Below are positions 1-9,175 of a stretch of 64,000 bases of DNA, piece after piece. Location: NCBI RefSeq assembly GCF_000813825.1, contig NZ_JWTA01000004.1:558001-622000 (forward strand), written 5' to 3'. The number at the start of each line of letters is the position of its first letter. Positions within the stretch are counted from its first letter, which is position 1. Both the position numbers and the translations under genes were made by a program. Origin of the DNA: Chryseobacterium taiwanense. Its GTDB lineage: Bacteria; Bacteroidota; Bacteroidia; Flavobacteriales; Weeksellaceae. The notes below the pieces were generated by a model. That model searched no databases and had not been told where the DNA came from. It saw nothing but the letters and a program-made list of their open reading frames with translations.

Positions 1-1857
1 TCCACCAGCTGTTCCTTGTCCAACTGCATAAGTTCCAATCCCTCTTGCAACCGAAGCATTATCCCCTACTTTATTGGTCAACATTAAAGCAAAGAAATCG
101 GACCAACCTTCTCCCATTTGCTCTTTATCGGAGGATGAACTTAAGCATCCAGCACCCGTCCCCGTTAATCTGTTTGAAATACCATGTCCATACTCATGAA
201 TAACAATTCCATTATCAAAACTTCCATCCGGTGTTACTGTACCACTTTTTAAAGTTATATTTACCTGAGTATTTACTGCTAATTGCCCCTTAATATATTC
301 TCCTTCGGCATTATCTATAAGCACAGACGGAATTGTAATAGTAGCATCTGTACCAGACATATTAGATATTGTAGACCCATTTACTGCATTATTATAAACA
401 ATAGCAGCTATTGCTCCTGCATCTTGCAAATTTTTAGTTTTAATTGTAAATGCACATGTTCCTCTCTCTACTAAACCTATTTTCCCTGTTAACGACCCGG
501 TAGGCAAAGCTGTACATCCATCCAAAACTGAGGATAGCTGAACATTTCCAGTAACGCCAACAGCGTCTAAAACATTACCAAATAAGGCAGTTCCAGCTGC
601 AGGATAACGAGACGCTGCACTACTAGGAGTATTATAGAAAACATATTTGTTATAATTTGACCATAAATACATCTGCATTCTTGGTTTACTACCATCTGAC
701 GGGGAAGCAAAATTTGCATTATTCGTACCTCCTCCATCTTGAGCTTCAGCATTTACATAATCACTTCCGACTCCACCAAGTCCAAAGTTTGTATTTTGAA
801 AATTTCTTGCCGCCGGTGTAAAACCAAACATATAGAAAATGTCATGTACTTTATTATTGAGATAAAATAAATTTGTAATCGAGGCATTTAAATTACTCGT
901 AGAAGTTCCTATTATACTAAACGGAAAATCAAAGTTCCTTGAAGCCCCTCCATCAGGAGAAGATCCTACTGAATTTGTATTATTAATATCATCATATGCA
1001 TACACATTATTTCCTCTTGTGTTTGTATAATGAGTCGCACCATCATAATGCCATCCTTCTGGAGAAGCTGTTAAAACCCAGGGATTACTTACAGTTGCTC
1101 TAGATCCAAATGTTGCAGCTTCTAAAGGCAAAGGAAAAACATTATATGATGCATTATCAGGAACCAATAATGAGAAATTCTGCACACTCCCGTTTACAGG
1201 TCCTACAAAATCATTGTGATATTGAGTATAATCTTGCGAGAATGCATCATTATGGAAATTACATGATAAATTCAAATCTAGTTTATTAATAATGTTCCCA
1301 TTTGTTGCATCAACAAGTATATCCCAGTAATTAGCTGCATTTGGTTCAGGAATAGAAAACTGGTAAGCTAATTTCAAAACTCCAGCATCTTCTACATAAA
1401 TCAAACGTTGCTTAGCTACATTTCCTGTTTCTGGTTCTGCATCAAAAAAATTTAAAATAGGATAAGACTCTATTTCTTGTTTTTGTAAATTTTGAGCAAT
1501 TTTTTGAAGTGCAACTGTTTTATTAATACTCACATTATTGGAAACTACTGAACTATAATTTTTCAAAAAATTATCCGAATAGTAGATAATTTTATTATCT
1601 CTTATAAGAGCCGTACCTGCTGCATTATAGACCGGGAGATTATTATAAGTTTGCTGAAACTTCACAACACTTCCATTTAAGGATTTTGAAGTATCAATAT
1701 TATCAATAATAAAATTAGTAAGATCTGACTTCTTATATTCTCTTAATTTATTTTGAGAAATATAATCTTTAATTAGCTTCTCATTATCTTGAGCAAATAA
1801 ATTCGAAGAAAAAACTGCAGATACTGCAAATAAAAGGGGTAAAACTATTTTTTTCAT
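1..1857 (-). CDS. M36 family (fungalysin-type) zinc metallopeptidase with PA insert, 3' part outside window
   Basis: The reading frame starts at ATG 1857-1855 and stays open to base 1, so 619 codons are present and the C-terminus is missing. Residues 1-22 are a signal peptide (MKKIVLPLLFAVSAVF, then SSNLFAQ). An N-terminal propeptide-like region (FTP type) follows. A protease-associated (PA) segment lies at about residues 425-545, containing GKIGLVERGTCAF. The zinc motif HEYGHG is at residues 554-559, followed by the SSSSDKEQMGEGWSDFFAL stretch that carries the third ligand in this family. HExxH plus GEGWSD is diagnostic of M36. Known members are secreted, broad-specificity proteases; export through T9SS is likely, but the sorting domain would lie off the edge. 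I checked the frame at the signal, middle, PA and zinc-motif regions and found no frameshift. Confidence 0.9.
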   Translation of the reverse strand, partial: MKKIVLPLLFAVSAVFSSNLFAQDNEKLIKDYISQNKLREYKKSDLTNFIIDNIDTSKSLNGSVVKFQQTYNNLPVYNAAGTALIRDNKIIYYSDNFLKNYSSVVSNNVSINKTVALQKIAQNLQKQEIESYPILNFFDAEPETGNVAKQRLIYVEDAGVLKLAYQFSIPEPNAANYWDILVDATNGNIINKLDLNLSCNFHNDAFSQDYTQYHNDFVGPVNGSVQNFSLLVPDNASYNVFPLPLEAATFGSRATVSNPWVLTASPEGWHYDGATHYTNTRGNNVYAYDDINNTNSVGSSPDGGASRNFDFPFSIIGTSTSNLNASITNLFYLNNKVHDIFYMFGFTPAARNFQNTNFGLGGVGSDYVNAEAQDGGGTNNANFASPSDGSKPRMQMYLWSNYNKYVFYNTPSSAASRYPAAGTALFGNVLDAVGVTGNVQLSSVLDGCTALPTGSLTGKIGLVERGTCAFTIKTKNLQDAGAIAAIVYNNAVNGSTISNMSGTDATITIPSVLIDNAEGEYIKGQLAVNTQVNITLKSGTVTPDGSFDNGIVIHEYGHGISNRLTGTGAGCLSSSSDKEQMGEGWSDFFALMLTNKVGDNASVARGIGTYAVGQGTAGG

Positions 1858-2033
1858 ATACACTAATAAAGGCGCTAATTTACAAATAATCCACAGTCCT
1901 ATATCATTTTTATTTAAAAATTTCACATAACATTTTAATTATTTTTTTCATTTCATCAATTTTCTCTAAAATGTGAATTTATAAATACTCTAAATATGCT
2001 CAAAAACCCTTATTTCCTGAGACTCAATAATAT

Positions 2034-2058
2034 AAAAAAAGCCACTCAAATGAGTGGC
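2034..2058 (-). terminator. Rho-independent terminator of rpsA
   Basis: A perfect 7-bp stem (2041-2047 with 2052-2058, loop AAAT) is followed on the minus strand by a run of T (2034-2040). It lies just past the rpsA stop codon. The remaining 1858-2033 bases are AT-rich upstream DNA of the protease gene, with no further feature seen. Confidence 0.85.
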
Positions 2059-2082
2059 TTACTATTTCAAATGTGATGAAGA

Positions 2083-3873
2083 TTATTTACCTTCTTCCAT
2101 TTTTCTTTTCAATTCTGCTAAAGCATCGATGTCTCCAAGAGTTGATCTTTCTTCGTTGTTTGAAGAAGAAGATACATTTCTAGAAGCAGATTCTTTTACA
2201 TTTTTCTTCTCTTCGTCTCTGAAGATACCTGTGTGAGAAACTACTACTCTCTTGAATTCTTTGTTGAATTCGATTACTTTGAAATCAGCCTCTTCACCTT
2301 TCTTGATTTTAGATCCATCTTCTTTCTCTAATAATCTTGATGGGCAGAAAGCTTCAACTTCAGCATCTTCGAACTGTACAGAAGCACCTTTATCGTGTAC
2401 TTCTACCGCTTTACCAGCGTGGATAGTTCCTTCAGCATATTTAGTTTCGAATGCATCCCAAGGGTTGTCAGTCAATTGCTTGTGACCTAGAGATAATCTT
2501 CTAGCTTGGATGTCTAATTCAAGAACTACAACATCTAATTTATCACCAACTGCACAGAACTCAGATGGGTGCTTGATTTTCTTAGTCCAAGAAAGATCAG
2601 AGATGTAGATCAATCCGTCGATACCTTCTTCTAACTCTACGAATACACCAAAGTTAGTGAAGTTTCTTACAGTTCCTACATGCTTAGATCCTACTGGATA
2701 CTTAGCTTCAATATTTTCCCATGGATCTTTAGACAATTGCTTGATACCAAGAGAAATTTTTCTTTCTTCTCTGTCTAAAGTAAGTACTTCAGCTTCTACT
2801 TCGTCACCTACTTTTACAAAGTCACCTGCAGATCTCAAGTGAGTAGACCAAGACATTTCAGAAACGTGGATCAATCCTTCTACACCTGGAGCAATTTCTA
2901 CGAATGCACCATAGTCAGCAAGAACTACTACTTTTCCTTTTACTTTGTCACCTACTTTCAAGTCAGCAGAAAGAGCATCCCAAGGGTGAGCTTCTAATTG
3001 CTTCATACCCAATTGGATTCTTGTTTTCTCATCATCAAAGTCAAGGATAACAACTTTTACAGTTTGTCCGTCCTCAAGGATTTCAGATGGGTGGTTCACT
3101 CTAGACCAAGAAAGGTCTGTAATGTGGATCAATCCATCAACACCTCCTAAGTCGATAAACACACCGTAAGAAGTAATATTCTTAACAGTACCTTCAAGAA
3201 CTTGTCCTTTCTCTAACTGAGCGATGATTTCTTTTTTCTGACCTTCGATATCTGCTTCGATCAATGCTTTGTGAGATACAACTACGTTTTTGAACTCAGG
3301 GTTGATTTTTACAACTTTGAACTCCATAGTTTTACCTACGAACTGATCGTAATCTTTAATTGGCTTAACGTCAATTTGAGAACCTGGTAAGAATGCTTCG
3401 ATTCCGTGTACGTCAACGATCATACCTCCTTTAGTTCTAGATTTCACAAAACCGTTTACGATTTCTCCAGTTTCGTGAAGCTCATTTACTTTATCCCAAG
3501 CTTTAAGCGTTCTAGCTTTTCTGTGAGATAATTGTAACTGACCTGTTTTGTCTTCTCTTCTGTCAACCATTACTTCAACCTCATCACCTACTTTTAGGCC
3601 TTGGTTGTAACGGAATTCGTTAAGAGAAATAACACCTTCAGATTTGAAGTTGATGTCTACGATAGCTTCTTTGTCAGTTAATCTTACAACTTTACCAACT
3701 AAAACGTCGTTATCGTCTAGGTTGTTCAAAGATCCGTTGTAGATTTCTTCTAAATCGCTTTTTTCTTTTCTCGCATCTGCATCAAGACCTGATTCGAAAG
3801 AATCCCAATCAAATTGTTCTGGTGCTACGTTTTGGTTTAATAAAACCTCTGCTGAATTTGTCTCTTTTGACAT
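2083..3873 (-). CDS. rpsA: 30S ribosomal protein S1
   Basis: A 596-aa protein made of six S1 (OB-fold RNA-binding) repeats at roughly residues 50-118, 135-200, 222-292, 307-377, 394-465 and 480-550. Repeats 3-5 show the canonical GVFID/GAFVEI...GLIHVSEMSW pattern; the first two and the last are more divergent, as usual for S1. Long S1 proteins bind mRNA on the 30S subunit and help initiation, which matters in Bacteroidota because most of their genes lack strong Shine-Dalgarno sites. The N-terminus is acidic and the tail after residue 555 is charged and Ser-rich. The gene is monocistronic, with a strong promoter upstream and a terminator downstream. ATG at 3873 is the only sensible start. Confidence 0.97.
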   Translation of the reverse strand: MSKETNSAEVLLNQNVAPEQFDWDSFESGLDADARKEKSDLEEIYNGSLNNLDDNDVLVGKVVRLTDKEAIVDINFKSEGVISLNEFRYNQGLKVGDEVEVMVDRREDKTGQLQLSHRKARTLKAWDKVNELHETGEIVNGFVKSRTKGGMIVDVHGIEAFLPGSQIDVKPIKDYDQFVGKTMEFKVVKINPEFKNVVVSHKALIEADIEGQKKEIIAQLEKGQVLEGTVKNITSYGVFIDLGGVDGLIHITDLSWSRVNHPSEILEDGQTVKVVILDFDDEKTRIQLGMKQLEAHPWDALSADLKVGDKVKGKVVVLADYGAFVEIAPGVEGLIHVSEMSWSTHLRSAGDFVKVGDEVEAEVLTLDREERKISLGIKQLSKDPWENIEAKYPVGSKHVGTVRNFTNFGVFVELEEGIDGLIYISDLSWTKKIKHPSEFCAVGDKLDVVVLELDIQARRLSLGHKQLTDNPWDAFETKYAEGTIHAGKAVEVHDKGASVQFEDAEVEAFCPSRLLEKEDGSKIKKGEEADFKVIEFNKEFKRVVVSHTGIFRDEEKKNVKESASRNVSSSSNNEERSTLGDIDALAELKRKMEEGK

Positions 3874-3995
3874 TTTCTAAATAAAATTTGTATTCCTTCT
3901 TTTTTAACGGTTTGAATAAATGCGGATTAAAAAATACGGAAGTAATTAATTATAAGTAATTTACTCATCAAACCTTTTCGCCACAAAAGTGGGTG

Positions 3996-4026
3996 CAAAG
4001 ATACATCTTTTATTTCAGATAAACAA
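3996..4026 (-). promoter_or_regulatory. Bacteroidota-type promoter for rpsA
   Basis: On the minus strand a -33 TTG (4026-4024) is separated by 20 bases from a consensus -7 box TATCTTTG (4003-3996). This matches the TTTG-N19-TAnnTTTG consensus known for Bacteroidota. It leaves a 5' leader of about 115 nt before the ATG. Ribosomal protein S1 genes are often autoregulated through their leader, but I see no defined structure that proves this here. Confidence 0.7.
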
Positions 4027-4149
4027 TATTTTAAAACTTCTTGAAATAAAGCATAATTCCCTAACAATCAATAGGAATAATTTTATTTTTGGAAACCGTT
4101 TTCCTTCTCAATTTATTACCTTTCAACTGGTAACCAATAACGAAATCAC

Positions 4150-4157
4150 TACCTTTG
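4150..4157 (+). promoter_or_regulatory. -7 box directly before the helicase ATG
   Basis: TACCTTTG fits TAnnTTTG and ends only 4 bases before the ATG at 4162. Because transcription in this phylum starts a few bases after the box, the mRNA is probably leaderless or nearly so. No clear -33 element is visible at the expected distance. Confidence 0.55.
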
Positions 4158-4161
4158 CACC

Positions 4162-5469
4162 ATGGAATTAGAATCTATCTACAAAAAACTGCAGATTCAG
4201 GACATGAATCAGATGCAGAAATCTACATATAAAGCGACAGAAAACAATCAGGATATTGTTTTGCTCTCTCCTACCGGATCAGGAAAAACACTGGCTTTTT
4301 TATTTCCTGTTCTCCGAAACTTAAAGAAAAATGTTTCCGGAATTCAAACATTAATTTTGGTTCCTGCAAGAGAATTGGCCTTACAGATTGAGCAGGTTTT
4401 CAAAGCAATGGGAACAGACTTTAAAGTTTCGGTTTGCTATGGAGGACACGATAAAAAAATTGAAGTTAATAATCTGATCGAAGCTCCAGCAGTTTTAATT
4501 GGGACTCCTGGAAGAGTTGTTTATCATTTAAGAAACAATAATTTTGATCCTAAAACTATTCAGACATTGGTTTTGGATGAATTTGACAAGGCTTTAGAAC
4601 TTGGTTTTCATGATGATATGGAATTCATTTCTAATTCATTAAAAGGACTTTCACAGAGAATCTTAACGTCCGCAACGGCAATGGATGAAATTCCAAAGTT
4701 TACAGGATTGAAGAATGAAAAATTAGTTGATTTCTTGAAATTAGGTGAGGCGAAACCGGATATTCAACTTCGAAAAGTAATGACTATTTCTGAGGAAAAA
4801 CTGGATACTTTGTTTAATTTAATTTGTAAAATCGGTAACAAAAGAACGTTGATTTTCTGTAATCACCGTGAAGCGGTTGATCGTATCTCTGAACTGTTGC
4901 GCGAAAAAGGAATCGATCGAGAAACCTTCCACGGCGGAATGGAACAAGACGAAAGGGAACGTGCTTTACTGAAATTCAGAAATGATTCTGCAAGAATTTT
5001 AATTACAACCGATTTGGCTGCAAGAGGATTGGATGTACCTGAAGTTGAATCAATTGTACATTATCAATTGCCTCCAAAAGAAGATGCCTTTATCCACAGA
5101 AACGGTCGTACCGCGAGAATGAATGCAAAAGGTTTTGCTTATTTAATTATGAAGGAGGAAGATAATTTCCCTTTCATTAAAAATGATGTTCCGGAAGAAA
5201 GTGTTCTCGGGTTCAATAAAGTTCCTGAGAAAACGCCTTTTCAAACGATTTACATCAGTGCAGGAAAAAAAGATAAAGTAAATAAAGTAGATATCGTTGG
5301 ATACTTACTTAAAAAAGGTGAACTTCAAAAAGAAGATGTAGGCTTGATCGAAGTAAAAGATACTACTTCTTATGTTGCTGTTTCAAGAAATAAAGTAAAT
5401 ACACTATTGAAAAAACTAAGCAATGAAAAACTGAAAGGTAAGAAAGTGAAAATGGAAATTGCTTATTAA
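4162..5469 (+). CDS. DEAD-box ATP-dependent RNA helicase with DbpA-type C-terminal RNA-binding domain
   Basis: A 435-aa helicase. Visible motifs in order: Q-motif region with MNQMQKSTY, motif I SPTGSGKT (36-43), Ia PARELA, TPGR, motif II as DEFD (139-142) instead of DEAD, motif III SAT (about 170), motif V TDLAARGLD, and motif VI HRNGRTAR (about 312-319). Residues 360-435 resemble the DbpA RNA-binding domain, which in E. coli targets hairpin 92 of 23S rRNA during 50S assembly. A role in large-subunit biogenesis is therefore inferred. DEFD is a conservative change that keeps the Mg-binding DE pair. The gene faces a convergent neighbour across a shared terminator. It may be translated from a leaderless mRNA. 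Confidence 0.92.
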   Translation: MELESIYKKLQIQDMNQMQKSTYKATENNQDIVLLSPTGSGKTLAFLFPVLRNLKKNVSGIQTLILVPARELALQIEQVFKAMGTDFKVSVCYGGHDKKIEVNNLIEAPAVLIGTPGRVVYHLRNNNFDPKTIQTLVLDEFDKALELGFHDDMEFISNSLKGLSQRILTSATAMDEIPKFTGLKNEKLVDFLKLGEAKPDIQLRKVMTISEEKLDTLFNLICKIGNKRTLIFCNHREAVDRISELLREKGIDRETFHGGMEQDERERALLKFRNDSARILITTDLAARGLDVPEVESIVHYQLPPKEDAFIHRNGRTARMNAKGFAYLIMKEEDNFPFIKNDVPEESVLGFNKVPEKTPFQTIYISAGKKDKVNKVDIVGYLLKKGELQKEDVGLIEVKDTTSYVAVSRNKVNTLLKKLSNEKLKGKKVKMEIAY

Positions 5470-5470
5470 T

Positions 5471-5526
5471 TAAGGTTAAAGTTGAGATTAAGGCTAAGTT
5501 TTTTTAGCCTTAATCTCAACCTTAAA
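5471..5526. terminator. Bidirectional terminator between convergent genes
   Basis: A perfect 16-bp inverted repeat (5481-5496 with 5505-5520) with an eight-base loop, extended by a further TTAAGG/CCTTAA pairing. It sits exactly between the helicase stop and the stop of the lipoprotein gene on the other strand and can serve both. Confidence 0.75.
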
Positions 5527-6420
5527 TTATTTTACTCCTTTTACTTTTGTAGGCAAAACATATACTGCTTCCGAAGCTGTGATAAACAGAACATTATTAT
5601 TTTCCCCTCCGAAAGTTACATTGGAAGTCCATTTTTCAGGAATCGGGATTTGATAGATTTTCTTTCCTTCTCTGTTGAAAACAGAAACTCCATTTCCTGT
5701 TAAATAAAGATTACCAAATTTATCCAGCGTCATTCCGTCTGAACCCATTTCACAGAAAAGTTTCTTTTCAGAAAGCTTTCCTTCTCCAAGAATATCATAT
5801 ACATAGGTTTTTCCCGCATCAATATCTGAAACGTATAATTTTTTAAATTTTTCGCTTCCTATAATTCCATTCGGCTGAGTAAATGTTTCCAATTTTGAAA
5901 TTTTACCTTCTTTATTTCTGTAATACAAATTTTTCTGAGGAATTTCCTGTTTAAAATTCACCCAATAATCTCGCTCATACAAAGGATCTGTGAAATACAT
6001 TCCTCCAAAAGAATCTATCCACAAATCGTTTGGTCCATTCAGTCTTTTTCCTTCAAAACCTTTTGATAAAACTTCTACCTTTTTATCTTTTGAAATTTTC
6101 CAAATCTCTCCCTGATCATCCGAACATGTGATTAAATTATCATCTTTATCGAAATACGTTCCGTTTGCTCTTCCTGTTTTATCTAAAAACTCAACAATTT
6201 TATTCGTTTTCCAATCCCAGTAATAAATTTTATCATTAGGCTGATCGGTAAAATATACATTACCATTTTTATCCGCAGACGGACCTTCCGTAAAGCTGAA
6301 CTGATCAGAAACTTTTTCGGGCTTCACACCATCATAAAACATTTTGTTATTATTTACTGATTTACAACTAAGTAATACTAAAACCAAACCAACCCAGCCG
6401 GTTTTCAATATTTTTTTCAT
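5527..6420 (-). CDS. SMP-30/gluconolactonase-like lipoprotein
   Basis: A 297-aa protein starting at ATG 6420. I prefer this start to one 18 codons upstream because it puts a lipoprotein signal (MKKILKTGWVGLVLVLLSC) at the N-terminus, with LLSC as lipobox. The remainder is a six-bladed SGL beta-propeller. The expected metal ligands are visible: Glu in FTEGPS, Asn in LNGPNDLWID, and Asp in LYVSDIDAGK. Family members hydrolyse sugar lactones such as gluconolactone; the real substrate is unknown. As a lipoprotein it should sit in the periplasm or outer membrane. It is a single gene converging on the helicase. Confidence 0.85.
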   Translation of the reverse strand: MKKILKTGWVGLVLVLLSCKSVNNNKMFYDGVKPEKVSDQFSFTEGPSADKNGNVYFTDQPNDKIYYWDWKTNKIVEFLDKTGRANGTYFDKDDNLITCSDDQGEIWKISKDKKVEVLSKGFEGKRLNGPNDLWIDSFGGMYFTDPLYERDYWVNFKQEIPQKNLYYRNKEGKISKLETFTQPNGIIGSEKFKKLYVSDIDAGKTYVYDILGEGKLSEKKLFCEMGSDGMTLDKFGNLYLTGNGVSVFNREGKKIYQIPIPEKWTSNVTFGGENNNVLFITASEAVYVLPTKVKGVK

Positions 6421-6688
6421 TCTACACATAATTTTTTGATAGGCACAATTTACAACATGTATCATCGGATTCAAAGATTATTTTTTCAATTTGAAGCATT
6501 AAACACAATATTTAAAAATGTCCGAATAATACTATTTAAGAAGAAGATAATATTAGTAGTAAAACTATTTATTTGAGAGATTTGCAAGAGCAGAATCAAC
6601 TAAAAATTTCAATTGTAAAATTTACAAAATGAGTATTTACTCAAACAAAATAACATTCTGCACAGCATATAATACAACTTTCAATACG

Positions 6689-8131
6689 ATGAATATACAA
6701 TCCGACAACTTCCAGCAAACAGAAATAGATTATGAAGACTTCAGAAATTCTGTGGGAACCATGGATCAATCCGGAAAGAGAAAATGGGTGTTTCCGAGAA
6801 AACCTAAAGGAAAATATACCAATTACAGAAATTACACAAGTTACTTATTACTGGCTTTGTTCTTCGGGTTACCATTTATTAAGATCAATAGCAATCCTGT
6901 TTTTTTGTTGAATGTCATCGACAGAAAGTTTTTCATTTTCGGACAGCCTTTTTATCTTCAAGATTTTTTTATTCTTGCTCTAGGCGCAGTAACTTCCGTG
7001 ATTTTCGTTATGCTTTTCACCGTTGTTTTCGGAAGAATCTTTTGCGGATGGCTCTGTCCGCAGACTATTTTTATGGAAAGTGTTTTCAGAAAAATCGAAT
7101 ACTGGATTGAAGGTGACCGAAACAAACAAATGAAACTCGACCGACAGGAATGGGATGCAGAAAAAATCAGAAAAAGAATCACAAAATGGTCTGTTTTTGC
7201 TTTAACATCGGTAATTATTACCAACTTCATGTTTATGTATATTGTAGGCTATGAAGAGGTTTTTAAAATAATTACAGAAGGCCCTGTAGATCATTCTTTA
7301 AAATTCTTAGGCATGATTGGTTTTGCCGTAGCTTTCTACTTTACTTTTGCATGGCTTCGTGAACAGGTTTGCACACTCGTTTGTCCGTATGGAAGACTTC
7401 AGGGAGTTTTAATTGACAAACAAACCATTAATGTGTATTATGATTTTAAAAGAGGAGAAAACCGTTCAAAATGGAGAAATAATGAAGACAGAAAAGTGGT
7501 AGGAAAAGGAGATTGTATTGATTGTCATCAATGTGTAGTTGTTTGCCCAACAGGAATTGATATCCGAAACGGACAGCAATTAGAATGTGTAAATTGTACC
7601 GCATGTATCGACGCATGTGATGAAGTTATGGAAAAAGTAGGACTTCCGAAAGGTTTGATCCGTTACGCCACAGAAGCAGAAATTGAAAATCAGGAGAAAT
7701 TTAAGTTTACTTCAAGAATGAAAGCTACAGCTGTATTTCTTTGTTTGTTAATTGGATTTCTAGGTTTTCTGTTGTACGACAGAGGTACCATGGAAGCAAA
7801 ATTCATCAAACCTGCAGGATCTACCTTCTTTGTGAAAAATGGGAAAATCACCAATTCTTTTATTTATACTTTATTAAATAAGACCAATGAAAGAAAGGTC
7901 TTAACAATTAAAGTAATTACTCCTAAAAATGCAGAGATCGATTTCTTCGGAACAAATACAATTATTTTAAAAGGAGATCAGATTTTAAAGGGAAACATCA
8001 ATATTAGTTTTCCTGAAAAAGACATTAAATTTTCAAAACAAAATATGACCATTGGAGTGTTTGATGAAAAAGGAGAAATGGTAGATTCTTTTGAAACCAT
8101 ATTTGAAGGGCCGTTCAAACTTCTCTTATAA
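6689..8131 (+). CDS. ccoG: Cytochrome c oxidase accessory protein CcoG (FixG/RdxA family)
   Basis: A 480-aa polyferredoxin membrane protein from ATG 6689; an in-frame ATG at 6629 would add 20 poorly conserved residues. Membrane segments flank GWLCPQTIFME and CTLVCPYGRLQG. A cytoplasmic loop then carries two 4Fe-4S sets, CIDCHQCVVVCP and CVNCTACIDACDE. One more membrane helix precedes a C-terminal periplasmic Ig-like (FixG_C) domain. Known CcoG proteins reduce copper for assembly of cbb3-type cytochrome c oxidase. The ccoNOP genes are not in this window, so here it stands alone, next to an AraC regulator whose stop lies 3 bases from its own on the other strand. Confidence 0.93.
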   Translation: MNIQSDNFQQTEIDYEDFRNSVGTMDQSGKRKWVFPRKPKGKYTNYRNYTSYLLLALFFGLPFIKINSNPVFLLNVIDRKFFIFGQPFYLQDFFILALGAVTSVIFVMLFTVVFGRIFCGWLCPQTIFMESVFRKIEYWIEGDRNKQMKLDRQEWDAEKIRKRITKWSVFALTSVIITNFMFMYIVGYEEVFKIITEGPVDHSLKFLGMIGFAVAFYFTFAWLREQVCTLVCPYGRLQGVLIDKQTINVYYDFKRGENRSKWRNNEDRKVVGKGDCIDCHQCVVVCPTGIDIRNGQQLECVNCTACIDACDEVMEKVGLPKGLIRYATEAEIENQEKFKFTSRMKATAVFLCLLIGFLGFLLYDRGTMEAKFIKPAGSTFFVKNGKITNSFIYTLLNKTNERKVLTIKVITPKNAEIDFFGTNTIILKGDQILKGNINISFPEKDIKFSKQNMTIGVFDEKGEMVDSFETIFEGPFKLLL

Positions 8132-8134
8132 TTT

Positions 8135-9115
8135 TTAAACCTTGTATTTTTTAATAAATTGCGTGGGAGTCATTCCGGAAGTCTTTCGGAATACTCTCAC
8201 AAAATATGAATATTCTTCGTATCCTAATCTGAAAGCAATTTCCACCAGACTTTCATCCAGATACATCAGCATTCTCTTTGCCTCCAAGATCGTTCTTTCG
8301 GTAATCACATCTGTTGCCGTTTTTTGTACTACCGTTTGAGTGATACGATTTAAATGTTTAGAAGAAATATCCATTAATGAAGCATAAAAAGCAATTGATT
8401 TTTCTTTACTGAAATACTGCTCAACCCAATTTTCAAAATCTTGGTAATGTTTAAAATAAGAAAGACTTGCCGATGAAACCAAATGATCGAAATCTCTGGA
8501 AAACTGTCTGGTTGATTTAATAAAAATCTGTGACATCAGTGAAAGCATATATCCATTTTTCATCATATCCTGACTGTGATATTCTTTTTCCAACTCAAGA
8601 AACAAACTTAGATTTTCTTTTAATTCAGTTTCGTTAAGTTGTAATTTTCGTGGAAAATTGACAGATCCGAAAAATGGAAAACTTCTTAATTTTTGATGTA
8701 CGTAATGCATTTCGTAAAAATCCGGTAAGCAAAAGAAAAGATAACCTTCAATATCGTCCGAAAGTTCCCAACTGTGAATTTGCCCCGGAGACATAAAAAA
8801 TAAACTTCCTGCGGAAATTTCGTACCTCTGAAAATCAATCTCATGAATCCCTGTTCCTTTGGTGAACAAAATCGTAGCGTAGAAATCATGACGATGGGCT
8901 TTTTCAAGATGACGATGCCCTACAATGAGATGATTCTGTAACGTACTGAAATAAAAATCAGAGGCACTTTTCCCAGACTGAAACAGATCGATATGAAGCA
9001 CGGAAATAGAATCCAATGTAATTTTTATTTTAACCAAAATTAATGAAAACAAAAGGATTTTCCTTAGAAATTCATCACGACTTTTAGTTTTATCAAATGC
9101 AGAAAACATAAACAT
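8135..9115 (-). CDS. AraC family transcriptional regulator
   Basis: About 326 aa. An N-terminal cupin sensor domain (HRHLEKAHRHDFYATILF...MSPGQIHSWE) is followed by a C-terminal AraC/XylS double helix-turn-helix. The second HTH signature is SLVEIAFRLGYEEYSYFVRVFRK, followed by the family-typical GMTPTQFIKKY. The ATG at 9115 gives a roughly 35-residue hydrophobic N-terminal extension that looks atypical; a TTG at 9016 (TLDSISVLHIDLF) would give a more family-like start. The gene is divergent from a MerR regulator. Its ligand and targets cannot be told from the sequence. Confidence 0.88.
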   Translation of the reverse strand: MFMFSAFDKTKSRDEFLRKILLFSLILVKIKITLDSISVLHIDLFQSGKSASDFYFSTLQNHLIVGHRHLEKAHRHDFYATILFTKGTGIHEIDFQRYEISAGSLFFMSPGQIHSWELSDDIEGYLFFCLPDFYEMHYVHQKLRSFPFFGSVNFPRKLQLNETELKENLSLFLELEKEYHSQDMMKNGYMLSLMSQIFIKSTRQFSRDFDHLVSSASLSYFKHYQDFENWVEQYFSKEKSIAFYASLMDISSKHLNRITQTVVQKTATDVITERTILEAKRMLMYLDESLVEIAFRLGYEEYSYFVRVFRKTSGMTPTQFIKKYKV

Positions 9116-9125
9116 ACATTATATA

Positions 9126-9157
9126 TTTGTTACGTTTTTTAAAAATTTTTATCTTTG
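9126..9157 (+). promoter_or_regulatory. Consensus Bacteroidota promoter for the MerR gene
   Basis: -33 TTTG at 9126-9129, a 20-base spacer and -7 TATCTTTG at 9150-9157. The MerR ATG at 9176 follows 18 bases later. The box contains an in-frame TTG at 9155 that could be mistaken for a start codon; the promoter position argues against using it. Confidence 0.75.
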
Positions 9158-9175
9158 AAGATTAGGATTCTAAAA

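Noticed and set aside
283..474. Plus-strand ORF of 63 codons
   Set aside because: It is antisense to the clear M36 protease frame, is Cys- and Asn-rich from complementing that frame, and has no support of its own.
1..1857. Suspected frameshift or pseudogene because no stop is seen
   Set aside because: The frame was followed at the signal, propeptide, PA and HEYGHG regions and stays continuous; it is simply cut by the window edge.
9155..9175. TTG at 9155 as start of the MerR gene
   Set aside because: It lies inside the -7 promoter box, and ATG 9176 gives the conserved MerR N-terminus.
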